Of a DNA stretch of 40,564 nucleotides, positions 26,452 to 34,959 are shown piece by piece. This stretch comes from Pseudomonadota bacterium. GTDB taxonomy: Bacteria; Desulfobacterota; Desulfobulbia; Desulfobulbales; SURF-16. The stretch covers positions 1 through 40,564 of the forward strand of contig JAHIVT010000118.1 of assembly GCA_018816555.1 (NCBI GenBank). The letters run 5' to 3'. Within the stretch, counting starts at the first letter, position 1. Each line of letters begins with the position of its first letter. The position numbers and the translations under genes were made by a program. The notes under the pieces were generated by a model. The model was not told where the DNA came from. It did no database searches and saw only the letters and a list, made by a program, of their open reading frames with translations.

Positions 26452-26700
26452 TTAGCTGTTCTCTTCTGAGGATTCGTCTTCTTCCGCCTGAAAGGAGACC
26501 GGCGTGAGGGAACCGTTTTTGTTCAGCAGAATATCAATCTGCTGCTGTGATTCCTCAAGCTTTTGGTTGCAGAACCGGACAAGTTTCATGCCTTCATCGA
26601 ATTTCTTCAGCGAACTTTCCAGGGTGAGATCCCCCTCTTCAAGTTCTCCGGCGATCTGATCGAGTCTTGTCAGGGCTGTTTCAAAATTTTTTTTGGCCAT
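26452..26700 (-). CDS. xseB: Exodeoxyribonuclease VII small subunit
   Basis: Small helical subunit that binds the XseA nuclease to form exonuclease VII, which degrades single-stranded DNA. The 82-residue length, the Phe-Glu-Xaa-Ala-Leu-Xaa-Arg-Leu-Asp start (5-13), Glu-Glu-Gly-Asp-Leu-Thr-Leu-Glu-Ser-Ser (about 21-30) and the following Phe-Asp-Glu-Gly-Met-Lys-Leu helix are diagnostic. AGGA lies six bases before the ATG. It heads the operon with ispA, dxs and the permease; xseA is not in the window. Confidence 0.93.
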   Translation of the reverse strand: MAKKNFETALTRLDQIAGELEEGDLTLESSLKKFDEGMKLVRFCNQKLEESQQQIDILLNKNGSLTPVSFQAEEDESSEENS

Positions 26701-26772
26701 AAGATCCTGAAAGTGTTATTTACTAGAAAAACAAGAATACTTATTTAACATCCTCTCGCCCATTACGCAAGA

Positions 26773-27711
26773 ATGACCGCCAGCTTTCCCAAAAAACCCT
26801 CGGCAAATGATGACTATCTTGCCCGCTTTGTCGAGTGGCTTGATGTTGAGAAGGGATATTCACCGCATACTTTGTCCAATTATCAGAGAGATGTGGAGGA
26901 TTTTTTCACCTTTGCCGAAGAGCCTCCTGATCTGACGGCACTTGATCCTCTTTTTGTGCGGTCCTATGTGTATCATCTCAACTCCCGCTGCAAAAGCTCT
27001 TCCGTGGCCCGGAAGCTTTCCGCCCTGCGCACCTTTTTCAGATTTCTTCTCAGAGAAAAAATCGTGGCAACTGACCCGTTTTCCCATGTCTCCATGCCAA
27101 AACAAGGGAAATACATCCCTGTTTTTCTGACCGTCGATGAGGTGTTCTCCCTGCTTGAGTCGCCTGATGGCAGGGACACCTTTGCCATGCGCGACAAAGC
27201 GATTATGGAGATGCTCTATGCCACGGGGATGCGGGTGGCGGAGCTTGTCGGCTTAAATATCGACAGGGTTGATTTTCAGGAAGGAATGGTTAAGATAACC
27301 GGGAAAGGTAATAAGGAGCGTCTTGTCCCCATGGGTGATCCGGCTCTGGATATGCTCAATCAATATCTCCCGCAACGCCAGGACCTCACTGCCGCCCGGG
27401 CCAAGCGCGGCAATAAACCTGAAAAGGACGCCCTTTTCTTGAATGCCAGGGGAGGGAGGATCACCACCCGCAGCATTGAACGGCTTGTCAGCTTTTATGC
27501 CGAACGGGCCGGAATACTGGCCCAGGTCACCCCCCATGCCCTGCGGCATTCCTTTGCTACCCATCTGCTGGAGATGGGCGCGGATCTGCGTTCAGTGCAG
27601 GAACTGCTGGGGCACGCCAGCCTTTCAACTACCCAGAGATACACGCACCTGACCATCGACCATCTGATGGAAGTGTATGATGCCTCGCATCCCAAGGCCA
27701 GGCGATCATGA
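26773..27711 (+). CDS. xerC: Tyrosine recombinase XerC/XerD
   Basis: Site-specific recombinase that resolves chromosome dimers at dif. The 312-residue protein has the N-terminal SAM-like DNA-binding domain (about 12-100) and a complete catalytic set: Arg154, Lys178, His255, Arg258, His281 and Tyr290. The Leu-Gly-His-Ala-Ser-Leu-Ser-Thr-Thr-Gln-Arg-Tyr-Thr-His motif is typical of Xer rather than of phage integrases. Proximity to hslV-hslU, seen with xerC or codV in other bacteria, supports XerC over XerD. No ribosome-binding site is evident before this ATG. It diverges from xseB across 72 bases. No dif-like site was recognised nearby. Confidence 0.9.
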   Translation: MTASFPKKPSANDDYLARFVEWLDVEKGYSPHTLSNYQRDVEDFFTFAEEPPDLTALDPLFVRSYVYHLNSRCKSSSVARKLSALRTFFRFLLREKIVATDPFSHVSMPKQGKYIPVFLTVDEVFSLLESPDGRDTFAMRDKAIMEMLYATGMRVAELVGLNIDRVDFQEGMVKITGKGNKERLVPMGDPALDMLNQYLPQRQDLTAARAKRGNKPEKDALFLNARGGRITTRSIERLVSFYAERAGILAQVTPHALRHSFATHLLEMGADLRSVQELLGHASLSTTQRYTHLTIDHLMEVYDASHPKARRS

Positions 27712-27787
27712 AAATGGACAGGTCATGGTTCGATAATTTTTAACGGAAAACAGCATTTTTTTATCAATATAAATCAATAAAGAAGAG

Positions 27788-28354
27788 ATGGATGAGCAAA
27801 AAATGAAAAGAGAAGACGCGAAACCAGTTGTCAGATCAACCACCATCATCTGTGTCCGTCATAAAGGAGAGGTGGTGGTGGCTGGTGACGGCCAGGTAAC
27901 ACTGGGAAACACCATCATGAAACACCAGGCAAAAAAGGTGAGGCGACTCTATCAGAATAAGGTGATCACCGGCTTTGCCGGTGCCACGGCAGACGCCTTT
28001 ACCCTTTTTGACAAGCTCGAGGGCAAGCTGGAGCAGTATAACGGCAATTTGACCCGGGCAGCCGTAGAACTTGCCAAGGACTGGCGTACCGATAAAATGC
28101 TCAGAAGGCTTGAAGCAATGCTCATTGCCGCTGACCAGGATCATTCGTTTATTTTATCCGGTTCCGGTGATGTGATCGAATCCGACGACGGCATTCTGGC
28201 CATCGGCTCAGGCGGCCCCTATGCCCAGGCCGCAGCCAAGGCCCTGATCAATCACAGCGAACTCGGTGCTGAGGAAATCTGCCGCGCAGCCATGGAGATT
28301 GCCGGCCAGATCTGCATTTATACCAATACCAACATTGTCCTGGAAAAAATATGA
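27788..28354 (+). CDS. hslV: ATP-dependent protease proteolytic subunit HslV
   Basis: Threonine protease that forms a double hexamer and degrades proteins unfolded by HslU. The 188-residue protein matches HslV from Thr-Thr-Ile (18-20) onward, including [18 protein letters not shown] and Ile-Gly-Ser-Gly-Gly-Pro-Tyr-Ala. Thr18 would be the N-terminal nucleophile after processing, leaving a propeptide of 17 residues, or 12 if Met6 (27803) is the start. Most HslV proteins have only one to a few residues there. The 3' end overlaps hslU by 4 bases (ATGA), indicating coupled translation. Confidence 0.96.
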   Translation: MDEQKMKREDAKPVVRSTTIICVRHKGEVVVAGDGQVTLGNTIMKHQAKKVRRLYQNKVITGFAGATADAFTLFDKLEGKLEQYNGNLTRAAVELAKDWRTDKMLRRLEAMLIAADQDHSFILSGSGDVIESDDGILAIGSGGPYAQAAAKALINHSELGAEEICRAAMEIAGQICIYTNTNIVLEKI

Positions 28355-29727
28355 CACTTCCCCATTCGTTTACCCCAAAAGAAATTGTTGCCAAACTCGA
28401 TCAGTTTATCATCGGTCAGGAGGATGCCAAGCGTTTCGTGGCCGTGGCCCTGCGCAACCGTTGGCGCCGGCAGCAGGTGGAGCCGCCGCTGCGGGATGAA
28501 ATCGCCCCGAAGAATATTATCATGATCGGGCCCACCGGCGTCGGCAAGACGGAAATCGCCCGGAGACTGGCCCACTTGGCCCAGTCTCCCTTTTTAAAAA
28601 TCGAGGCATCGAAATTCACCGAGATCGGTTATGTGGGCCGCGACGTGGAATCCATGATCCGTGATCTCACCCAGCTTGCGGTCAACATGGTCAAAAAGGA
28701 AGAAACGGCCAAGGTCAGGGAGAAGGCCGCGGTCATGGCCGAAGAGAGGCTGCTTGATCTGCTGGTGCCGCCATCACTGCCCATTGTCAATAAAGCAATC
28801 TCCCTGCCCGGACCGGAGGCAACTGATGCCCCATCCGGGCACAGCAGTACCAGGGAGAAGTTTCGTCAGATGCTGCGGGAAGGCAAGCTGAATGAAAAAG
28901 TGGTGGAAATGTCTGTTGACCAACCCCAGAACACTCCTTTGGTTGAGATGTTTTCAGGCAGCGGCATGGATGATATGGGCAGCGGCATGAAAGATATGTT
29001 CAGCAAAATTTTTCCGCAGAAAAAGGAACGCCGCAAGCTCAGTGTGGCCGAGGCCCGGGTGATACTGGAAAGGGAGGAATCCGAAAAGCTTATCGAGATG
29101 GACAAGGTCATCAAGCTTGCCATTCAGAGGACGGAACAGTCGGGCATCATTTTTCTTGACGAGATAGATAAAATCGCCTCCCGGCAGGGGTCGTTCAGTT
29201 CGGCGGAGGTTTCCCGGGAAGGGGTCCAACGGGATCTGCTGCCCATTGTCGAGGGGGCAACCGTTACGACGAAATTTGGCATGGTGAAAACCGATCATAT
29301 CCTGTTTATTGCCAGCGGCGCTTTTCATCTCTGCAAACCCTCCGATCTGGTGCCTGAACTTCAGGGACGTTTCCCCCTCAGGGTTGAACTGAATGCCTTG
29401 GGCGAGGAGGAATTTTACCGCATCCTCACCGAGCCGAAAAATGCCCTCATCAAACAGTATATCGCCCTGATGGCTACCGAAGATATTGAGCTTTCCTTCC
29501 AGGAAGAGGCCATTCGCGAGATGGCCAAAATCGCCACCGAGGTAAACCTGAAAACGGAAAACATCGGGGCCAGACGCCTGCACACCATCATGGAACGACT
29601 GCTGGAAGAGGTTTCCTTCAATGCCCCGGATCTCGCCGGTCAGAAATTTGATATCACGGCGGAATACGTGAAAAAACAGTTGCGCAAGATCTCTGACAGC
29701 GAAGATCTCAGTCGCTATATTCTGTGA
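28351..29727 (+). CDS. hslU: ATP-dependent protease ATPase subunit HslU
   Basis: AAA+ unfoldase that feeds substrates into HslV. The 458-residue protein has the N-terminal Pro-Lys-Glu-Ile-Val opener, Walker A Gly-Pro-Thr-Gly-Val-Gly-Lys-Thr at 60-67, and the Gly-Tyr-Val-Gly-Arg-Asp pore loop near 92-97. The variable I domain follows (about 110-240), then Walker B Ile-Ile-Phe-Leu-Asp-Glu-Ile-Asp and a C-terminal sensor-2 block (Gly-Ala-Arg-Arg-Leu). It ends Ser-Arg-Tyr-Ile-Leu, the HslU tail that activates HslV. It overlaps hslV by 4 bases, and a strong terminator follows. Confidence 0.97.
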   Translation: MTLPHSFTPKEIVAKLDQFIIGQEDAKRFVAVALRNRWRRQQVEPPLRDEIAPKNIIMIGPTGVGKTEIARRLAHLAQSPFLKIEASKFTEIGYVGRDVESMIRDLTQLAVNMVKKEETAKVREKAAVMAEERLLDLLVPPSLPIVNKAISLPGPEATDAPSGHSSTREKFRQMLREGKLNEKVVEMSVDQPQNTPLVEMFSGSGMDDMGSGMKDMFSKIFPQKKERRKLSVAEARVILEREESEKLIEMDKVIKLAIQRTEQSGIIFLDEIDKIASRQGSFSSAEVSREGVQRDLLPIVEGATVTTKFGMVKTDHILFIASGAFHLCKPSDLVPELQGRFPLRVELNALGEEEFYRILTEPKNALIKQYIALMATEDIELSFQEEAIREMAKIATEVNLKTENIGARRLHTIMERLLEEVSFNAPDLAGQKFDITAEYVKKQLRKISDSEDLSRYIL

Positions 29728-29746
29728 TTTTCCTGCTACTTAACGA

Positions 29747-29782
29747 GAGCATGGGTTTTCGGGAAAACCCATGCTCGTTTGT
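29747..29782 (+). terminator. Terminator after hslU
   Basis: A perfect 13-bp stem (29747-29759 with 29764-29776) closed by a CGGG tetraloop, followed by GTTTGT. The T tract is short, but stem length and position directly after hslU support termination. Confidence 0.75.
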
Positions 29783-29808
29783 ATAAAAATCAAGTTGTGG
29801 AGTGAAAG

Positions 29809-30327
29809 ATGATTGATCCGGAATTAAAATATTGTCCGAAATGCAACGACGAGTATCGAGCGGAAATTGAGGTCTGTGCCGAGTGCGGGGTAGCCCTGCT
29901 GAGCGGCGCGGACATGCTTGCCGCAGTAAAACGCGCCAATGCGAGAAAAAATTCCCGGGCCGGTGAAATCGGCCCGGGCGAGGATATCGTCGCCATTCAT
30001 AAAGGGCAACTCAACGAGATCCGCCCCATGGAGAAGGAACTGCAGGCGGAAAATATCGGCTATCTGATCACCGGTGAAGATAGCTCGTGCAAGAAAGGTT
30101 GCTGTCCGTCAACATTTCGTCTGCAGGTACGCAGACAGGACGCGCCGGATGCCTTTGCCATTGTCCAGGCCCATATTGAACGAACAACCGCCCTGAGCCA
30201 CCACGATCTGTCAAACTGTGACGCGGTTTTCAATCCCGAGGCCAGACAGGCCACCTGTCCGGCCTGCGGCTTCGAATTCCATACCAATACCACCACCTGC
30301 CCGGACTGCGGGCTGTGTTTCGGTTGA
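29809..30327 (+). CDS. Double zinc-ribbon protein with DUF2007-like middle domain
   Basis: A 172-residue soluble protein of unknown function. The N-terminal ribbon has Cys9, Cys12, Cys23 and Cys26; the C-terminal ribbon has Cys150, Cys153, Cys164 and Cys167. Between them, about residues 58-125 resemble the small alpha/beta DUF2007-type domain (a hydrophobic strand followed by a helix with Glu-Leu-Gln-Ala-Glu and Ile-Gly-Tyr-Leu-Ile). That middle part carries its own Cys94, Cys98 and Cys99. No catalytic residues are evident; binding or regulatory roles are possible. It lies just after the hslU terminator and is probably transcribed alone. Convergent with the CooC-like gene, with a repeat between them. 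Confidence 0.75.
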   Translation: MIDPELKYCPKCNDEYRAEIEVCAECGVALLSGADMLAAVKRANARKNSRAGEIGPGEDIVAIHKGQLNEIRPMEKELQAENIGYLITGEDSSCKKGCCPSTFRLQVRRQDAPDAFAIVQAHIERTTALSHHDLSNCDAVFNPEARQATCPACGFEFHTNTTTCPDCGLCFG

Positions 30328-30414
30328 TGGCAGGGGCAGGGGAAAAACGGCTAACTCCCATGTTGCAAGCGGCACAACGATGACGTCGCTTCGTTGCTAT
30401 GAAAGTCTCGCGGG

Positions 30415-30485
30415 GTAGGAGCGGGCCATGCCCGCGACCTTTAGCATTGCGAAAGCCCCTTTATCGCGGGCATGGCCCGCTCCTT
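30415..30485. repeat. Paired GTAG REP elements (BIME-like)
   Basis: GTAGGAGCGGGCCATGCCCG at 30415 is followed by an inverted copy of AGGAGCGGGCCATGCCCGCGA at 30464-30484. The pair can form one long stem, or two short ones, since GCGGGC-CAT-GCCCGC is itself palindromic. It lies between the convergent zinc-ribbon and CooC-like genes. The unit is the GTAG class of repetitive extragenic palindromes. Confidence 0.75.
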
Positions 30486-30574
30486 CTATGAGCCGCAGAA
30501 TGACATGCAAGGCAACGGTAAGCACTTTTAAATAAACCGGAGTGGTCAGCCTGGCGGGCAAAAATTCCCTGGGA

Positions 30575-31342
30575 TCATTTATTGGCGATGAGATCAGTGA
30601 GTCTGGTGAGAAGCTGCGAAGCAACCCCGTTCATTGCCTCGTCGGCAGCGGTGATGGGGTTTCCTGCCCGTTCAGCCTTTCTGATTTTTTTGGAATCAGG
30701 GAAACAGACGATGGGTTTCTCACCCAGACCATTGATTAAAAACTGCTCGTCTTCCTCGTCATCAACTAAATTACCGACAAAGTAGATGCGGGGAATACCA
30801 GACTCCCTGGCCAGCCTCTGGATTTTAAGGCCGGTCCGCACGCTTGACATGGCAGGGATAACCACGATGAGCAGACCGTCCACCCCTGCAATGGTGCCCC
30901 GGCCCAGATGCTCCACCCCGGCTTCCATATCCAGCAGAATCGTTTGTCCCGGGTTGAGCATTAATTTGGTAAGCAGCCGCTTTAATACCGTGTTTTCCGC
31001 GCAGGCGCAGCCGCTCTCGGCCGTCTGGATCGCCCCGAGCACCATCAGCTTTACCCCATCCTTTTCAAGCATGTATTGCGCGGGCAGGTCATCGACTTTG
31101 GGATTGATATTATAAAACGGTGAACCTTCGACCTTGCCGGAACGGTCAGTGAGCATTTTCTTCATATCGGCAATGGGGGTGATGTCGCCGATGTTTTCCA
31201 CCCCCAGGGTCTGGGCCATGTGCGGGCTGGGATCGGCATCAATCACCAGAACTTCCCTGCCGCTTTTTTGCGTCTGCCTGGCAAGCAGCCCCATAATTGT
31301 CGTCTTGCCAACACCGCCCTTGCCGCTGATTGCTATTTTCAT
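30575..31342 (-). CDS. cooC: CooC-like nickel-insertion ATPase
   Basis: P-loop ATPase of the MinD/ArsA class; CooC inserts nickel into carbon monoxide dehydrogenase. The 255-residue protein has the deviant Walker A Gly-Lys-Gly-Gly-Val-Gly-Lys-Thr-Thr at 7-15, the switch Asp-Ala-Asp-Pro-Ser-Pro (35-40) and the CXC metal motif Cys112-Ala-Cys114, followed by Ala-Glu-Asn. That CXC separates CooC from MinD and NifH relatives. AAGGA lies 8 bases before this ATG, deciding it over a frame seven codons longer. No carbon monoxide dehydrogenase, acetyl-CoA synthase or nickel transporter gene is in the window, so the client enzyme is unknown. Confidence 0.88.
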   Translation of the reverse strand: MKIAISGKGGVGKTTIMGLLARQTQKSGREVLVIDADPSPHMAQTLGVENIGDITPIADMKKMLTDRSGKVEGSPFYNINPKVDDLPAQYMLEKDGVKLMVLGAIQTAESGCACAENTVLKRLLTKLMLNPGQTILLDMEAGVEHLGRGTIAGVDGLLIVVIPAMSSVRTGLKIQRLARESGIPRIYFVGNLVDDEEDEQFLINGLGEKPIVCFPDSKKIRKAERAGNPITAADEAMNGVASQLLTRLTDLIANK

Positions 31343-31395
31343 TATAGTGATCCTTTTGTTCAATGATATTGTAAATCAGGAAAATACTATAACCC

Positions 31396-32586
31396 ATGGC
31401 ACTTTTGAAATCAAAGACAATGGTAAATCTTGGCATCGAGAGACTCATTGCCGCCCCTCCGGTCGCCCTGAAAGGCAAACGGCTGGGCCTGCTCTGCAAT
31501 CAGGCCTCCACGGACCGCTACTTCCGCCACAGCCGGGATCTCATTGCCCAGGCCTTTCCGGGACAGCTCAGCTGTCTCCTGACCCCGCAGCATGGTTTTT
31601 TCTGTGAAAAACAGGACAACATGATCGAATCGGACCATGGCCGAGACCCCCAGACAGGTCTGCCGGTCTTCAGTCTCTATGGCGAGACGAGAAGGCCCAC
31701 CGCACAGATGTTTGATCATCTTGACGTGTTGCTGGTTGACCTCATCGATGTGGGCACCAGAGTTTACACCTTCATGTCCACCCTGGCATATTGCCTTGAA
31801 GAGGCGGCCCGCTCCGGCAAGAAGGTGATGGTGCTTGACCGGCCGAATCCGGTGGACGGCGTCCATATTGAAGGCAATCTGGTGGATGAAGGGTTACGCT
31901 CCTTTGTAGGCCTTTACCCGATTCCCATGCGGCACGGCCTGACCTTCGGTGAACTCGGCCTGCTCTTCAACAACCATTTCGGCATCCATGCCGATTATGA
32001 GGTCATCCCCATGCAAGGTTGGCAGCGGCAGATGATCTTTGCCGAAACAGGCCTTCCCTGGCTTTTCCCATCACCTAATATGCCCACCTCCGCCACCTCG
32101 GCGGTCTACCCGGGCCAGGTCATCTGGGAAGGGACCAATATTTCCGAGGGCAGGGGAACGACCATGCCCTTTGAGCTCTGCGGGGCGCCGTTCCTTCGAC
32201 ATCAGCAAGTTGTCGAATTTCTTGATCACTCCCTGCTGTCCGGTTGCTTTCTGCGCCCCCTGATGTTTCAGCCAACGGCCAATAAATGGGCAGGGGACAA
32301 CTGCCATGGTTTTCAAATGCATGTCACCGACCATTTGGCCTTCAAACCTTATCGCGTTGCCCTGGCCCTGCTGCAGGCCTTCATGAAACTTTATCCCGCA
32401 GATTTTGCCTTTAAAGCGCCGCCATATGAATATGAGTTTGAAAAACTGCCCATTGATCTCATCCTGGGCTCAAAGCAGGTGCGGGAAGCCCTGGAGGCCG
32501 GGGTGGACATCGTCGAACTCGAACGGAGCTGGCAGGACGATTTGCAGCAATTTAATGATGCACGACAAAAATATTTCTTGTATTGA
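31396..32586 (+). CDS. DUF1343 protein, NamZ-like exo-N-acetylmuramidase (GH171)
   Basis: DUF1343 includes NamZ of Bacillus subtilis, which removes terminal MurNAc from peptidoglycan fragments. The 396-residue protein shows the family motifs Gly-Leu-Leu-Cys-Asn-Gln-Ala (30-36), Thr-Pro-Gln-His-Gly-Phe (63-68), Ser-Leu-Tyr-Gly-Glu-Thr, Asp-Val-Gly-Thr-Arg-Val-Tyr-Thr-Phe, Asp-Arg-Pro-Asn-Pro and Pro-Ser-Pro-Asn-Met-Pro-Thr. No signal peptide is present, so the enzyme should be cytosolic, unlike the secreted Bacillus enzyme. The start may be Met9 (31420), closer to the family norm. It diverges from cooC across 53 bases and precedes the ManC/AlgA-type gene by 27 bases. Confidence 0.87.
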   Translation: MALLKSKTMVNLGIERLIAAPPVALKGKRLGLLCNQASTDRYFRHSRDLIAQAFPGQLSCLLTPQHGFFCEKQDNMIESDHGRDPQTGLPVFSLYGETRRPTAQMFDHLDVLLVDLIDVGTRVYTFMSTLAYCLEEAARSGKKVMVLDRPNPVDGVHIEGNLVDEGLRSFVGLYPIPMRHGLTFGELGLLFNNHFGIHADYEVIPMQGWQRQMIFAETGLPWLFPSPNMPTSATSAVYPGQVIWEGTNISEGRGTTMPFELCGAPFLRHQQVVEFLDHSLLSGCFLRPLMFQPTANKWAGDNCHGFQMHVTDHLAFKPYRVALALLQAFMKLYPADFAFKAPPYEYEFEKLPIDLILGSKQVREALEAGVDIVELERSWQDDLQQFNDARQKYFLY

Positions 32587-32613
32587 ACATATATTACTTT
32601 TCAGGAGAATATC

Positions 32614-34032
32614 ATGCCCCGCATTCAACCAATCATACTGGCAGGCGGTTCAGGTTCCAGGCTGTGGCCCTTATCCAGGGAGCTCTATCCGAAACAGTTG
32701 CTCAACCTGACGGAGGACTGCTCCCTGCTGCAAAGTACCCTGAAACGGTTGGAGAATCTGCCAGATTCCTTGCCGCCGGTGGTTGTGGTCGGCGAGGCAC
32801 ATCGGTTTCTCACCTTGAACCAGATAAAGGAACTGGGCCTGGGAGGGCATATTGATATCATCCTCGAACCGCTGGGGAGAAATACCGCGCCGGCCATCTG
32901 CGCCGCGGCCCTTTACTGCAGAGACCGGGCAGATGATGATCTTGTTCTGCTGGTCCTGCCGGCTGATCATCTCATCCGCCGGCCCCAGAGCTTTCAGGAG
33001 GCCGTCGACAAAGCCGTGGATCTGGCCAGCCAGGGCCGTCTGGTCACCTTCGGCATCACCCCCAACGCACCGGAAACCGGTTATGGTTATATAGAAAAAG
33101 GGGAGGGGAACAGTGTGCTCTCCTTTGTGGAAAAACCGGATCTGCAGAAGGCGAAAGAGTACCTGGCCTCAGGTAATTTTTTCTGGAACAGCGGCATGTT
33201 TGCCTTTGCTGCAGGTACTTTTTTAGCGGAAATGGAAAAAATGTCCCCGGAAATCCACACAAGCATGGTGGATGCCGTTGATCATGGCACGCGGGATAAA
33301 GATTTTTTCAGACTGGACAGGGAGAGCATGAAGAGATGCCCCGATGATTCCATTGATTATGCCATGATGGAAAAATCAGCTCTGGTTTCCGTGATTCCCG
33401 CAGACCTTGGCTGGAGTGATATCGGCTCCTGGCAGGCTTTCTGGGAAGTTGCCGAAAAGGACGGCAACGGCAATGTCCTGCATGGCGATGTGATTGCCGA
33501 AGATCTGGTTAACAGCTTTGTCCGTTCGGAAAATCGCCTGGTTGCCGCTGTCGGGTTGCGGGATATGCTGGTGGTAGAAACCGCGGACGCGGTGCTGGTT
33601 GCGCCGATAAACAGATCCCAGGAGATCAAAAAAATTGTCACCCGGCTCAAATCCGAGGGCAGGGAGGAGCACATCCTCCATCGCACGGTTTACCGGCCCT
33701 GGGGCAGCTACACCATTCTGGAGGAGCAGGCGGCCTTCAAGATCAAGCGGATCACCGTCAATCCCGGGGTGAAACTCTCCCTGCAGATGCATCACCACCG
33801 CTCCGAGCATTGGGTGGTGGTCAGAGGCACGGCCAAGGTAACCTGTGGCGAGAAGGTCTTTCTGGTGCTTGAAAATCAGTCAACCTATATCCCCTGCGGC
33901 GAGAGGCACAGGCTGGAAAATCCCGGCGTCATCCCCCTTGAATTGATTGAGGTACAGAACGGCAGCTATCTCGGTGAAGATGATATCGTCCGCTTTGATG
34001 ATGATTTCGGCAGGGAAGGCACGAAAATTTAA
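32614..34032 (+). CDS. manC: Mannose-1-phosphate guanylyltransferase/mannose-6-phosphate isomerase
   Basis: A bifunctional type II phosphomannose isomerase of the ManC/AlgA/XanB type that makes GDP-mannose, the precursor of mannosylated polysaccharides and GDP-sugars. The N-terminal nucleotidyltransferase domain (1 to about 340) has Gly-Gly-Ser-Gly-Ser-Arg-Leu-Trp-Pro-Leu-Ser-Arg (11-22) with Pro-Lys-Gln and a Phe-Val-Glu-Lys-Pro motif. The C-terminal cupin isomerase domain (about 350-472) shows Arg-Pro-Trp-Gly-Ser-Tyr, Leu-Gln-Met-His-His-His-Arg-Ser-Glu-His-Trp and Tyr-Ile-Pro-Cys-Gly-Glu-Arg-His-Arg. The 472-residue length is standard. AGGAG lies six bases before the ATG. No phosphomannomutase or GDP-mannose-using polysaccharide cluster is adjacent. 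Confidence 0.94.
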   Translation: MPRIQPIILAGGSGSRLWPLSRELYPKQLLNLTEDCSLLQSTLKRLENLPDSLPPVVVVGEAHRFLTLNQIKELGLGGHIDIILEPLGRNTAPAICAAALYCRDRADDDLVLLVLPADHLIRRPQSFQEAVDKAVDLASQGRLVTFGITPNAPETGYGYIEKGEGNSVLSFVEKPDLQKAKEYLASGNFFWNSGMFAFAAGTFLAEMEKMSPEIHTSMVDAVDHGTRDKDFFRLDRESMKRCPDDSIDYAMMEKSALVSVIPADLGWSDIGSWQAFWEVAEKDGNGNVLHGDVIAEDLVNSFVRSENRLVAAVGLRDMLVVETADAVLVAPINRSQEIKKIVTRLKSEGREEHILHRTVYRPWGSYTILEEQAAFKIKRITVNPGVKLSLQMHHHRSEHWVVVRGTAKVTCGEKVFLVLENQSTYIPCGERHRLENPGVIPLELIEVQNGSYLGEDDIVRFDDDFGREGTKI

Positions 34033-34230
34033 TGGCGTCGTATTCATACCCCCACTTGTGAGAAGTCCCGGTAGAGAATTGCCGTGACGATAAATCAAAA
34101 ACTTATCATGCGCTGTATGGCTGTCCAGAGTTTTTTCGCGAGACAGTCAAATTTTAAGAACTTATGAATGACAGGCAAATTCTCGTAAAAATGCTCTTTT
34201 CTTACATGTCAGCCAATAGAGCAGGGTACG

Positions 34231-34956
34231 ATGTCTTCTAAACATATCGGTTCTGCGTCATGCTCCATTGATAAATATCTGAAGTATTTCTATGATATTG
34301 CCGTGGAGTGCCCCTATGGTCTGCCCCAGAAGGCGATTTACCGGCAACAGCAGTTTGTCTCGCTGCCTGATGATCTGTTCGGAAATTTTCTGGAGGCGGG
34401 TTTCCGGAGAAATGGCAATACCATCTACACCATGGTCTGCCCGAACTGCCGGAAATGCATCCCTATCAGGATCGACTCCGGGGAATTTGCGCCCAACAGG
34501 AATCAAAAGAGGGTTCTCCGCCAAAATGAGGATCTGACCATTTCCATGGGGCAGCTGAGGATTACCGAGGAAAAGCTCTTCCTGTGCGGCAGCTTTCTCA
34601 AAGAGCGTTTCCCGCTTAAGGGCAACTCGCCGGTGGGCTATTACGGCACATTTTTCGCCAACTCCGTCACCAACACGGTGGAGGTTGAGTACCGCTGCGG
34701 CGAAAAGCTCATCGGTGTGGGCATTGTCGATATCGGCTGCGAATGGGTGAATGCGGTCTATTTTTACTTTGATCCCAGCGAAAAAGGCCGCAGTCTCGGG
34801 ACGTTTAATATTTTGCACCTCATCAATCTGTGCCGCAAGAACAATATCAGCAATGTTTATCTCGGTTATCTCATCCGCGAGGTCCGGGCCATGCGGTATA
34901 AGGAAAATTTCAAGCCCCATTACCTTCTGCAAGACAGAGTATGGGTTAAGTCATAG
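34231..34956 (+). CDS. bpt: Aspartate/glutamate leucyltransferase (Bpt, ATE family)
   Basis: Transfers leucine (or arginine in related enzymes) from charged tRNA to N-terminal Asp or Glu of proteins, marking them for ClpAP degradation in the N-degron pathway. The 241-residue protein has the N-terminal Cys-Pro-Tyr (27-29) and the Cys70-Pro-Asn-Cys73-Arg-Lys-Cys76 cluster followed by Ile-Pro-Ile-Arg-Ile. The C-terminal domain (about 130-235) contains Tyr-Phe-Asp-Pro and Ser-Leu-Gly-Thr-Phe-Asn-Ile. Length and motifs match Bpt. An AGGG lies shortly upstream of the ATG. The gene ends 3 bases before the IspH-UbiA fusion, so they are probably co-transcribed. Confidence 0.9.
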   Translation: MSSKHIGSASCSIDKYLKYFYDIAVECPYGLPQKAIYRQQQFVSLPDDLFGNFLEAGFRRNGNTIYTMVCPNCRKCIPIRIDSGEFAPNRNQKRVLRQNEDLTISMGQLRITEEKLFLCGSFLKERFPLKGNSPVGYYGTFFANSVTNTVEVEYRCGEKLIGVGIVDIGCEWVNAVYFYFDPSEKGRSLGTFNILHLINLCRKNNISNVYLGYLIREVRAMRYKENFKPHYLLQDRVWVKS

Positions 34957-34959
34957 TCG

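Noticed and set aside
26773..27711. A phage or island integrase
   Set aside because: The motif style and the hslVU neighbourhood fit a housekeeping Xer recombinase, and no tRNA gene, attachment site or phage gene is nearby.
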